This document shows, one piece after another, positions 24,392 to 35,622 of a stretch of 64,000 bases of DNA (its first letter is position 1; the number at the start of each line of letters is the position of its first letter). The notes beneath the pieces were generated by a model. It was not told the origin of the DNA. It did no database searches and saw nothing but the letters and a program-made list of their open reading frames with translations. Source of the DNA: Dryas octopetala. Taxonomy: Eukaryota > Streptophyta > Magnoliopsida > Rosales > Rosaceae. Location: contig OY992834.1 in the NCBI GenBank assembly GCA_963921425.1, forward strand, positions 1,178,001 to 1,242,000, in the 5' to 3' direction. The position numbers and the translations under genes were made by a program.

Positions 24392-26420
24392 GCTTAGAGG
24401 AGTATTTGGAACCTCTTCAAAAGGCTTGAGATACACACATGACACAACACACACACTAAGCCAGTTCATTTTTCTTATGTCCATGTCATGGGAGATAGAT
24501 TGGACCAATTTCTTGCTTCCACTTGGCGCATTTGCACTGATACACTTGGCAGCCGAAATTTGGCCGGTAGTGGACTTTTAGCAGACAAGGAATGAAATAA
24601 TGTCTATGGCTTTGCCAATTATCATGAGAAATCATTTAAGTCTGCGCTCCACATACATGGGTCGGCAATGTGCCAATGTGCCTTCTTTCTTTGTGTTTTG
24701 TTTTTTGTTGTGGAGGAATATGTAAACTATTTGCAGTGGTGATGAAATTAATAAGACACGTACAATTATTAAGCAAAGAGCCAAAATGAGCAGAAGCCAA
24801 ATGATGAACACACAATTGTGCAGTGGTGAGTTGACCTAAGGGAGGAACATTACTAGTGAAGGAGAGGTGAAGTGAACTTGGTCATTTTGTATTGCAAGAT
24901 TAGCATCTTAATTCATTATGACTTTTTCTGCAGCCATAGTTCCTTTTTCTTATGTAAAAAGAGGTGCTCTTGAGCATCTACTTTGGCTTTCCATGTATTT
25001 TCTGTTTTATTAATTCAAATCAGTATTATATATATTACAGCTAGCCAGGATTAGTACTATTGAAAGTGGCATTTCTATATAATGGCCAAAGCTATATACA
25101 GATGAATATATAGGTGATCAGAAAGCCACTTAATTGATGTGATTAATATGAAGGAGATTTTGGGTAAAACAAAATCAGACTAATCTAGTTTTTCAATTTC
25201 AATTTGGGTTGAAGGATTTTTCAATTTTTTAATTAATTGAACGTACCAAGGGAGGCTCAAACTTGAAAATAGAAAATGAGGTGGTACTTGACTACTTGGT
25301 AGCTAGAAATGATATTACAATGTGAAAGAGATGGGGGTGTTAAAAAACCAGCTGGAGTGGATTGTCTGGTAGTGCTTTTGTCCTTCTAGACGAATTGTAA
25401 TTGGAATGAATTGCTTTGCTTTGGTATCATGGGGTCCTCTACAAACCCCTTATATGGCCCTTCCTTGAAGCCACTTTTTGGATTCTTTTCGATGTAAACC
25501 CTGAAGTGATGTATCTGTGACTCTGGGACTGAGAAAGAGAGAGAAAGAACAAGGATTATGACAAAAGCAATTGTAAGTGCCACTTTTGTACAAGGCAGTG
25601 TATTCTTTTCAGCCCATACTCTTAGTACCAATAAAATAAGTATCAGAATTCGTGGTTTCTGGGATAATTTGTTATATATGTTTGGTCTATGTATATGCAT
25701 GTCATAATCAATACTCCAATTCTTATAATCCCTGTAATCAAAGACTCAAAGTGATGTCAAAGGCATGCATATTGGGATTTATATACAGTCTTTTTGATAG
25801 CTAGCTTAGTGTATTTTCCTTTTCTGAGCATTATGGTCTTAACTAAATCTGAACCTTTGCTTGGTGACTTAATTGTATTTTGTTGCAAACCCAATGTGTA
25901 CAATTTGCACATAAAATCCATAGTTTACTTCATGAATATTTTCAATATCACATAAGAAAGTGTAGCAAGTTGACAGTGCAGTATATTTGGTTTTCTTCTT
26001 TGCAGAAAATGATATTAATTAATTTTAAGGTCTTAATTTGACTGGTACGTGTAGTGTAGCAACTTGACGATCCACAAAAATCTGCAACTGGATTATGAGT
26101 TTGACATTGAATTACAAATTTATAATATATATATATATATCATATATGTATATCTAAATAAGAGTTAGTATATTACATATTGACACTGAGTTTTCATATA
26201 CAGTTGAGTAAATGTCTACATCAGTGTATTAATAGTATTAGTTTGGAAAAATGATGATATTGCCAGTGATGGGATCATCGTCCAATACAAGCATTGGTGA
26301 GTCAGTGGAGAAACAAAAGTTAGGTGATATGACCTATCATGTTTTGACATCGTTTCATATTTTATCGTTTAAAATTTTGTTTGCCAAGAAATAGAGTTTT
26401 CAACTTGCTGCACTAAAATA
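24391..26420. other. Intergenic DNA with one weak secreted-peptide candidate
   Basis: Non-coding by inspection except for a possible small open frame on the minus strand at 25386-25700. A TA microsatellite lies near 26128-26151. Confidence 0.4.
25386..25700 (-). CDS. Possible small membrane/secreted protein, unrecognised
   Basis: 104-codon open frame. It has two hydrophobic stretches, ILILILLVLRVW and LTIAFVIILVLSLSF, followed by a polar tail of about 50 residues with Gly, Lys and Pro (KSGFKEGPYKGF, DPMIPKQSNSF). The second hydrophobic stretch plus tail has the look of a signal peptide with a short mature peptide, but no initiating Met lies directly in front of it and no known peptide-hormone motif (CLE, IDA, CEP, RALF, PSK) is present. 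It may be chance. Confidence 0.15.
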   Translation of the reverse strand: MHIHRPNIYNKLSQKPRILILILLVLRVWAEKNTLPCTKVALTIAFVIILVLSLSFSVPESQIHHFRVYIEKNPKSGFKEGPYKGFVEDPMIPKQSNSFQLQFV

Positions 26421-26430
26421 TCTGGCAAAG

Positions 26431-27196
26431 TAAATTAAAATTTAGGGATAAATTTAATTTAGACATATAATTATATAAACTATTTCAACGGGGTCCATGA
26501 ATTTTAAAATATTTCAAATATACACTCGATCTATTATCTAAATTGAAAAATGAATTTATGTTCATTCATTCGTTGCGAGATCAGTTAAATGACAGCTTGG
26601 CTTTTGCTGACCAAAATTACTTGACGACGTGGCGCTATCTCAGCAAATATTTCCCGCCAAATGAGCGACACGGGCCTACAATTTAATAATAATAGATAAA
26701 GTGAGAGTTTGTAGGCCCGTGCCAGGGATTAGGTGGACCCGTGTCGCTCATTTCCCGCCAAATGAGCAACACAGGTCCACCTAACCCCTGACACGGGTCC
26801 ACAAAGTCATCATTTATTTCTCGCTCGTTGAACACAAGTGAGAGATTTATATTCGAATTTAGAGGAAACGTGATATTTTTTGGAGACTAAATGGTCATGA
26901 GAGCGTTCGACGAGCGGAAAAGAGGTGATGAGTGTGTGGGCCCGTGTCAAGTGGACATGTGTTGCTCATTTGGCGGGAAATGTATGCTGAGTTAGTGTCA
27001 CGTCGCCAATTAATCCCCGTTAGAAAAAGCCAAGCTGACATTTAACTGATCTCTCAATAAATTGATGGACGAAATTTCATTTTTCAATTTACATAATAAA
27101 TCAGGTGTATATTTGAAATATTTGAAAGTTCGTGGATCCCGTTGAAATAGCATATATAGTTATGTGTCTAAATTGAATTTATGCCTAAAATTTAAC
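26431..27196. mobile_element. Foldback/Mutator-type non-autonomous element with ~230-bp inverted arms
   Basis: The left arm (~26435-26670) and right arm (~26950-27195) are inverted copies: both carry CTATTTCAACGGG, then ATATTTCAAATATACAC, TAAATTGAAAAATG, GAGATCAGTTAAATG, CAGCTTGGCTTTT and TTTCCCGCCAAATGAGC. The middle holds a further copy of the TTTCCCGCCAAATGAGC block and a small inner inverted repeat around GTAGGCCCGTG and CACGGGCC. Imperfect 9-bp flanks TCTGGCAAA (26421-26429) and TCTTGCAGA (27197-27205) match at 7 of 9 positions, which fits a Mutator-type target duplication. There is no open frame, so it is non-autonomous. Confidence 0.72.
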
Positions 27197-27205
27197 TCTT
27201 GCAGA

Positions 27206-28785
27206 CTTGCACTAAAAAATTTGATTTTTTATTTTTTTAACCTTTTTTTTTTTTCTTTTCTGTTCTTTTTCTTTTTCCTCCATCAAAATTGGGTTGGTGT
27301 GCAAGATTGAAAAGAATGGCTTGGATGGTTGCTGGGGCATTGAAAAGGAATTAGGACACTTTCATAAGAAAAGGGCCATGGAGCGATGTACTGTATTTGA
27401 ACTGTATTATCTAAAATTCTCTGAATACTTTTAAAGGTGTGGTAGGGGTGTCACTTTCTCCAGTATTACTTTTTTCTGCGAATTAATTGAGACTCAGAAA
27501 ATTATTCTCAAAACAGAGAACGTTTTGCAGTCCCTAACCTATATACTTGGCTATTTTCCTTCTATACTTTTTTGTGGTGCTCAATTACTAACATGTCAAT
27601 CTCTTTCTCTTTTGGTGGGAAATGAAAGGGGCAATTGCATATATTTCATATTAATTTCTCAGCCATGTCGTATCTGATAGAAGGTTTTATTATAGTTTTA
27701 ATTTGGTCCTTCAAAGCTTAATTTGATCAATTTTTGAGAGATACTAAAACTGAAGAAATTATACATGCAATGTAACCAATGGCTTTCAATTTAAGGCAAA
27801 ATTCAGTGGTACCACTTCAATTATATAAAAAGGAGCATATATGGCTTCCTTGTGCAGTACATGTTGTCTTACTCGAATTATTTGCAGTACATATATGCTA
27901 ATATGCTCATGCATCTACTCTGTATACACACTACTATTTTGTTGAAGACCCACTTATACAACAAGCTAATAGCCTAAATTGCCTAATACGAAAAGCTTAA
28001 GAACTAGTGATATATATTCTATGTGTCATGGTGTGAACTTAAACATGTGAGAGTGAGAGTTAGAGTTAGACTACCATTTAATGCAACAAGACTAGTGAAT
28101 ATGCATTACGCATGCATGGTTTTGACTCTCATCAGGGCTTCATTTGTTGGGGCATGAGTACATAATCATGAATCAAAGTCATGAACCAAATTTCCCTTCG
28201 TGACTACTTGTCCTTTGCGCTAGACAAGATGTCAGTTCGCATTATTGAGCCATTTGGAGTTTTATGCAACTTTCACATGCCACTTGTCAAATATCAAACA
28301 GTTCATGTATCCAAATCAACTTAATTTTTGGAAAAGAAAAAAGGGATTTTGCCCCCCTCTATACCTTTTTTTTTTTTTCTCCCTATTGTCGAAAATACTA
28401 TTGCTTCAGTTATACTTATACTTATACCAATTTGAATTCAAACATAAATAAATGAGCTTTAATTTTCTTGTTTTCTCTCTTAGTGCCTGTTGATGAACAA
28501 TATTTAAAGGGATGTCCAAAAAACAGAAAAAAATAAAAGAATATATAATGGGATGCCCTACTTTTTTCAAAATGATATGAATATGTTGGTTTTTGCTAGG
28601 ATCAGATCAACTATATATGCAAAGTGAAATGTTCATGATATTCTATCACTTCCCAATTATGAGTTCAAGCTAAGATTTAAATTTCTCCATAGTGGACGTA
28701 TGATCAGATTAACAACTTATTTAATCTTTTAATTTAGATTCTGTTGATATTTTCAAAAGTAGAGTTAAATATAGCAATAAACTAA
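27206..28785. other. Intergenic AT-rich DNA
   Basis: No gene, RNA or repeat beyond poly-T runs; short open frames at 28245-28455 are low-complexity. Confidence 0.4.
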
Positions 28786-29438
28786 GACTTTTTACTCAAA
28801 TACCATATGGACGGTAGGGGATGTGCTCCCGTATCACCCAATTTTTTTTTCTTGCTAATTTACAATCTAAAGTTATCAATATATGTCAATGTGACACCTA
28901 TCATATTTCTATTAAATCATTAACTTTTTTCTTGAACTTCCTAATTTGTCTTTATGTATAATTAAATATTACTTTTGTAAAATTCGTTAAAAATAGATAG
29001 GGTCTCAAAAAAATCACCGAAAAATCATACGGACTCGTCTTAGTGAGTACTAATTATCCAAGGGGTCAAAATATTATTTTTAACTTCCAAACTATTTTTG
29101 AAAATCACAACTTCTTAAAATAAATTATCAAAATCTCATAATAAATCTCAAATAAAATTTAAAAAATTTACGGGTCTCAAATCGGGAGTGAGAATGGATT
29201 GGCTGGATTTTTTTTTTTTTTTCAAGTTCAGAGTTTTATTTGGATTTTTTTTTTTCAAATATTTTATAACATGAATAGACAATAGTACCCTTTAAGTTAA
29301 TAGAAAAATTGACTAAAATGAATAACATGTGCCACATTGACACATATTGATAACTTTAGGTGATAAATTGACAATAAAAAAAATTTGGATAATACGGGAG
29401 CATACTCCCTATTCAGGTAGTATTTGGATAAAAAAGCC
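28786..29438. mobile_element. Mutator-type MITE, ~150-bp terminal inverted repeats
   Basis: The left end GACTTTTTACTCAAATACC is mirrored by the right end, whose complement reads GGCTTTTTTATCCAAATAC. The arms continue through GCTCCCGTAT, TAAAGTTATCAATAT and GTCAATGTG for about 150 bp. Flanking 9-mers ATAAACTAA (28777-28785) and ATACACTAT (29439-29447) agree at 7 of 9 positions. No coding frame. The arms differ at many sites, so the insertion is not recent. Confidence 0.75.
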
Positions 29439-29447
29439 ATACACTAT

Positions 29448-30377
29448 TATATAGCACTTAAACATATCCCAAAGCAAATAGGTTTAATAAACTAAAAAGT
29501 GTCATACTGTCACTTGCACTTTCTAGAAAAAGGGGCAAAGCTTGTGCTGCATACAAATCAGAATCATATGTAAATGGTAATTGTGAATGTTATATAAACA
29601 AATTTATGAGTAATCTTTGTTTACACATGTCAAAATTGTTCCTTAAAGAACTTATATTGAAGAATAATACATTATGATTGAATTTATTTAACACAATTTA
29701 ATGCAAAACTTAATGCGAATTCCACCCCAGCTAAGCTTGTCCAAGGACACCAGTGGACAAGAGGACCATCTGAAATTCAAGTGTAGGGAACAAGTCCCTC
29801 ACCCTCCCAAACCAAAGGCTAAGGGGATGGTGCATTTTGGAATAAGCTAATAATACAATAAAACAAGGTGGTCTTTTTCTTGGCCTGGGCTGTACGAGAC
29901 CTCCCTCACAACAGGACAATTTGTGGTGGTGCCCATTACCTTTCTGTGGAAAGGGGCATCTGAGAGTCACCCATGTGGCATACATAGGTCACGTGGCAGC
30001 GTGTGGTTGAATTGTGCACATTTGAACTGAAAGGTGGAAACCTCATGGTTTGATAACAATGGTCCTCAAACTATACTCCGATTTCTCACTTTTTTTTTTA
30101 ACGTAAGCAGGAGGGCCAAAGGCCCAAAGCATAGACACCTAACCACCCACTACACTAAGATGAGAATGGAACATAGCCGAGGAAAGATCCCCTGAAGTTG
30201 GGCTTTGAGGCGAGATGGGCTCAGAGTAGGGCAGGGGATGTAATGAAGTTGGGCTTTGAGTAAAGTCGGGTTTGAAGTGATGTTGGGCTTGAACCTGATC
30301 CAATATTCATCAAAGTTGTAAGGCGTAAATAGCAGAAAATAATTGTTTATTGGACAATACTTGAGTCACTCCACTTC
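29448..30377. other. Intergenic DNA
   Basis: Less AT-rich around 29720-30010, where an 84-codon minus-strand open frame (29731-29985) has no recognisable motif. A TTGGGCTTTGAG-like phrase is repeated loosely at 30195-30290. Nothing assignable. Confidence 0.35.
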
Positions 30378-30712
30378 CGAAAAATGCTTGTTCAGCAATG
30401 TAGACTCAGTATCAGAATCATTCATTTTTTAGATCACCTATTAAAGATTATCTCTGCAAAAATCAATTCAATCGGAAATCATTTGATTAAATAACTGTTA
30501 TAAAATAAATTGAATAAATGGACAGTTTATATTTAAATAGTGGTTTATTGACCAAACCGTCCATTAATTCCATTTATTCAATAACAGTTATATAACCAAA
30601 CAATTTTTTATTAAATTAATTTTTTGCATAAATAATCTTTAATAAGTGATCTAAAAAATGAACGGTTTCAATTCTAAACCTGCATTGCCGAACAATTATT
30701 TTTGAGAGGGTT
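30378..30712. mobile_element. Hairpin MITE, ~335 bp
   Basis: The left arm contains TTGTTCAGCAATGTAG and CATTTTTTAGATCAC, then TATTAAAGATTAT. The right arm is its complement: TTGTTCGGCAATGCAG, CATTTTTTAGATCACTTA, TTAAAGATTATT. The arms meet near 30545 around ATAGTGGTTTATTGACC. Target duplication was not found. Fragments with the same arm motif (AACCGTTCATTTTTTA-like) occur near 22800-23065 and 32940-33040, suggesting a family. Confidence 0.6.
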
Positions 30713-31660
30713 GGGTGTATATGGCAGCACCCCTGAGGTGACCCACGTATTGTGTTTTTTTATTCTTAACTCACTTTCTTTTTCATCATAATGATTATTT
30801 TTAACCATAGTTAAAATATAAGACACATGGCAAACGTCTAATACAGTGGTGATGCTCACCACCAAATTAAGGTGGTGAGTGAGCAAATTTGCTCTCATAA
30901 TTTTATAGGTTGTTATATCTATCAACATAAAATGCGGACATTCTCACAATTGCCGATCTCTTGAGGTAACAAAATTAAGCATTACTAGCCGGTAGTTTGA
31001 TTTGATCATACACTTAAACGAACGGATAAATTATTATGTATAATTGATATATTGCTACGTAATATAAATAGTCTATGTGTTCTAATATGAGTGAATGTTA
31101 TTAATACTATACCCTATAAATATAAATATATCCAATAATACTTTTATATGTTGGATTGTCTATATCACATGGCGGTATATCAATTATACCCAATAATTTT
31201 TCAAACGGATGACTATGATATAGATTAATGCTATGAATGTTAAATTAATTTATATCTCAAATTTGAATTCAAAATAATATATTACTTTACATTAAAATAG
31301 CAATTTACTAATATCAATTAGTTAGATTTGCTTTAAGTTGTAAGCAATCTTGGAGGATGGATCGATATGGCTAACTCATATCTCCAAACATGATGTTCGT
31401 GATTGATTAAAACCCATTCAATAAATTTTGGCGCAGTGCCTTGATCAAAATAAAAAGAAAAATACATTATTGAAAGAGGTTGAAACTTACAATCTTTGCT
31501 AAAAAAAAAAAAAATTACTTGATTTTTTATTATCAAATAATTTAGTTGATCAATGAATTACTTTAAAGATCTATTGATTTTAGATACTAAATTTTAATAG
31601 GTTTGTCTTTTAGATATCAAAATTTAATAGCATTTTAGATTAGATATTAGTTGAAAAGTC
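30713..31660. other. Intergenic AT-rich DNA
   Basis: No supported gene; short open frames at 30674-30928 and 31333-31536 look fortuitous. Confidence 0.35.
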
Positions 31661-31754
31661 AAACATAATAATATAGTAAAGGGCACTATTATTCACAAAT
31701 ATTACATCACATGCCACTACAATAAAAAAATATGGTCAATTAAAAAAAAAAAAT

Positions 31755-32605
31755 TAGGTTTGTGTTTGACTGCTACGTAGTAAAACGATTTAGGGTTTAG
31801 CTCCCGAGTTTTGGTTAGAGTCCAAAATCCGAGACCTAAACCCTAAGACATAAGTTCCGAAACTCTAATTCTAAACTCTAAACCTCATTTATATATCATG
31901 CACCCCATTTGTTTACCTACATCATATTTTTATACCCTAAACTAAATTAAGGGTAACGTTGTAATTTTATGCTCATAAGTACAATTAGACTATATTAGCC
32001 AACTTTCAAGACAATATAAAAGACAAAAATGTCAAATGGAAAGGCCCAAAATAAAGGGGCCAACATGTTTGTGACATAATCTAAAAAACTACATTTAAAT
32101 TTAGTAGTTCAATTGAATATTACATGATTTTCATGCTATTCTAAAAATTTATTAGGATTTGATACTTAATTCTAACTTTCTATTACTTTAATAGCAAATT
32201 ACAAAAAAAGTCAATAAAAGTTTCAATATTACAAATAGGTCAATACAAAATTTCCTATTCCATATTAGTCAATGATATATTTTAAAAAATTACATTTTAG
32301 TTAATGGCCCAGCCCATTTTAGTCACTAAGCCCAATTCACTTAATGATGTTATATATTTTAGTGCATTGAAAAATACCAATTTGCCCATCCCTTTTTTTT
32401 TATTACTTATGAGTGTAAAATTATGACGTAACTCTTAATTTAGTTTAGGGTATAGAAATAGAGTGTAAGGTATATAAATGAGATTTAGGGTTCCGGAGAT
32501 TATGGCTTAGGGTTTAGGTCTCGAGTTTTGGGCAGACCGAAAACTAAATCTTAAACCGTTTTGCTACATAGCAATCAAATACAAACCTATACAAATCTAA
32601 ATATA
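31755..32605. mobile_element. Inverted-repeat element with ~225-bp arms
   Basis: The left arm (about 31755-31980) has TTAGGTTTGTGTTTGACTGC, GTAAAACGATTTAGGG, CTAAACCCTAAG and TACCCTAAACTAAATTAAG. The right arm (about 32380-32605) carries the complement of each in reverse order. The arms are roughly 80% alike by eye. The repeat may reach further out, to about 31660 and 32745, but weakly. No open frame; target duplication not identified. Confidence 0.68.
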
Positions 32606-35600
32606 AATAATAATACATGTTTATTAATTTATTGTAATTTATATATATATTTTTTTTGTCAATAGTGTCTAAAATATAATTATGAAAAAGTGCGTTGATC
32701 AAAATATAATTATCCCTTACTTTACTAATATAACATGTCAATATATATAATTTTTTAAGATCATACATCCAATTACTCGTTCAGTCGTTCATCATATATC
32801 CACTTATGCCCAAAGAAGGAATGGTGATTGCGTTGGTGCGGTGCAAACAACATTACCATGATGAGAAATACTTTTTATCTTCTTATTTATACTTTTTACA
32901 ATGATTTTTTATTTTATTTTTTTCATTTCACAGTATAATTTTATAATTATAATAATTTATTTTTTGGATCACAATTTAAAGATTTTTTCTACAAAAAATC
33001 AATCTTAAACTAAATGATTTTACTGATTTAATTGATTTTTTTGCAGAGTTTTTCCTAGGATTGAAAGAAAAATGAACTGCAGAGTAAAAAAAATAAATAA
33101 AAAGGATGGTGGAGATTTACGAATGTAGAATTATATTCCTATAACCATTTGTATAGTTACATCGAGTCCAAATGTGCAACACATTACAAATTTACAACTA
33201 TAACCACCAATTTCTATTGGTTGTCCCACATTCACTCTCTCTCACACACACACAAACACATTTCCCTTTTCTCCTTTAATTTTTTTCTCTATCTCTCCAT
33301 TCCTCACCGAAGCACTAAGGACCCAGCAAGCAATTTCCTGTCCACTCCCACCTCGCAACTTTCTATTTTATTTAACTGTCGTCTTTCTATATGTCTCATT
33401 CTCTTTGTTTCCCCTTCTCGCTTATTCGGTACAACTTATTCCTTCCCTTGCTCTTAAATAGATTGGCGCCCATTGTTGCATCGTTATTGCTATCTTCAGT
33501 ATCTTAATCAGTTCAATCGCTTTGGTTCTCTTTGATTCTTCTATCTTTGTTCAGAATGAAAAAGATAATAATAAGAAAGAAACATCGTTTGGTGGAAAAG
33601 ATGATGTGGGTTTTGAAGAAATGTGCAAGAATAATGAGATGTGAGATCAACTTACAAGGTTCAAAATGTGTTAATTTTAGCGAGATAGTGTATGTAGTTA
33701 GCTAAAGTGTTGATATATTGTTTAATGTGAGCAATTTCCTGATTAAACAAACAGAATGGGCAAAAATAAAAGTGAACAATACACATGGCCAAATGTTGAG
33801 AATTAGAGTGAGAATTCGGAATGCAAATAAAAAGAGAGGACTAAATTGAAAGGGAAAATGATTGGTAAGGTTTTTTTTACTTGCAGTAAAGAATGTGTCA
33901 GATTGCAAAATTTTCACCACAACCATTCCTCATCAATGCAGTTGAAATTATTTTGAAACTTTCATTGTAGAACAACACATATACTTGTCAATTTATAAAA
34001 TCTGAATTTCATAAAAAGCTCTTGAATGATTCCAGCAAATATCATCAAAATAATTTGAAAGCTCTTTGCATCATAATAAGTGGATCAATGAACTTGTACA
34101 GAATCCACCTCTTCCCCTTTTGCCTTATCCTCTTCGCGTCTTCCACTGTTTCAGCGTCAAAAACAAAACAATATAATTAGAAAATTCATAAGAAGATTTG
34201 AAAGAATGATCGAGTACCAAAACAAAAAGAATGATTGAGTACAAAGTTCAAACTTAGAGATAGGTGAGTGAATTGAAGAACCAGATAAGAGCATAATCTA
34301 GCATAAGCGAAAGAACAAGAAAATAACATGATACAGAACATTCTAGGTAAGATAACGAACAATTTCCATAATAAAAACTACATATAACATGAATTAAGTT
34401 TGTAAATAAAGAGGGCACAACAAGACAGAAGACTAACAACTGATATTTACTTTGTTAAAAATCCTAATTTGCTAGTGTTTTCAACATTGTTGGGGTTTTG
34501 CATGTTTAAAGCCATAAATTGGATTAACATAACTATGGGTCTTATAATATAAGCTAACTTCATCTTCGTCTTCTTATACACACGAGAAAACCCAAAAAAA
34601 TAACTTGACAAATCCATTAACTCATATCCCAAGTATTACAAACTATAAAAAGAATAACAAAGACAAGTAGAAATAGTCATGAGAGTGAAGGTTTTGAAAG
34701 CCAAGATTTAATTCCATAAGGATCACCGTATAAAAGAAATGGATGTTGGTTTATGCACAAGCATATGATTAAAATTTAAATTTACATGTAATGGTATCAT
34801 AAGCGGGTCAATGGGATTCTACATGATCTTGCTCTAGAAGAATTGATGTAAACTCATTGAAAGAAGCGTAGACAGAAACAAAAGATCACATATTTCTTCA
34901 ATCTTATCTACCACTCAGAAGCAAAACTCAACCAAGCATCATTTATCCCGTTATGTTACTACAAAAACCCAGACCTACCCTTCCATGAACATACTTCAAA
35001 ATTGTAGTTACTATTCTTTAATGCCTGCTCACAAAGTTTCATTTTCTTGTTGATTACACAACCACCTTTGCATTACCAACTAACATCACATTTTGATGAA
35101 AGGATAAGCACACTTTAATTGGTTGGTTGTCTAACAATGCACAAAATGCGATAGGAACCAACTTACTTTTTTCGCTGAGGAAAATTTTCGTAACAGCTTA
35201 ATAATTTGTCGTAGATAAAGAAATAATGAAAATACTCACATCTTGAATTTGTACTTAGATGATGAAGTGCCAAACTGTATGTATAGGCTGACAAAGTTGG
35301 ACTTGCTTGTTGCTTATGTATACATACAATTTTAGCAAACTGTTGAAGCACACTCTAATACCTAGAAAGTCTTTGGCACAGTTTAATAATTTGTTGTAGA
35401 AATAAATAATGAAAAGAATCACATCTTAAACTTGTATTCTTGTAGTTGTACATATTATTTATTTGTTGTTCAAAATTGATGTTTGCTTTATGCAGACAAT
35501 AAAAACTCTAGATTCCGTACATATCAGCTGAACTTGAATATCTTGGATTACTTAGATGACTGAAGTGCAAAATTGATGTATCTTAGCCATCCAAATTGGA

Positions 35601-35622
35601 TCGATCAGTGGCTATTGAGGTA
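32606..35622. other. Intergenic DNA with weak coding-like patches
   Basis: A pyrimidine-rich stretch at 33230-33550 looks like a plant 5' leader, followed by a 49-codon frame from ATG at 33556, but no family is recognised. On the minus strand around 34090-34150 a frame reads VEDAKRIRQKGKRWILYKF, which may be one more exon of the unrecognised locus to the right. A partial hairpin-element motif lies at 32940-33040. Confidence 0.3.

Noticed and set aside
21700-28240. Conserved microRNA genes in the gene-poor region
   Set aside because: I looked by eye for the mature sequences of the common conserved plant families (for example miR156, 159, 166, 172, 396) and found none; a proper covariance or small-RNA search was not possible.
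29731-29985. 84-codon minus-strand open frame
   Set aside because: Not recognisable, no splice or promoter context; kept only as a note in the intergenic entry.
31790-31870. Interstitial telomere tract
   Set aside because: The CCCTAAA phrases are single or double and interspersed, and are mirrored in the other arm of an inverted-repeat element; not a telomeric array.
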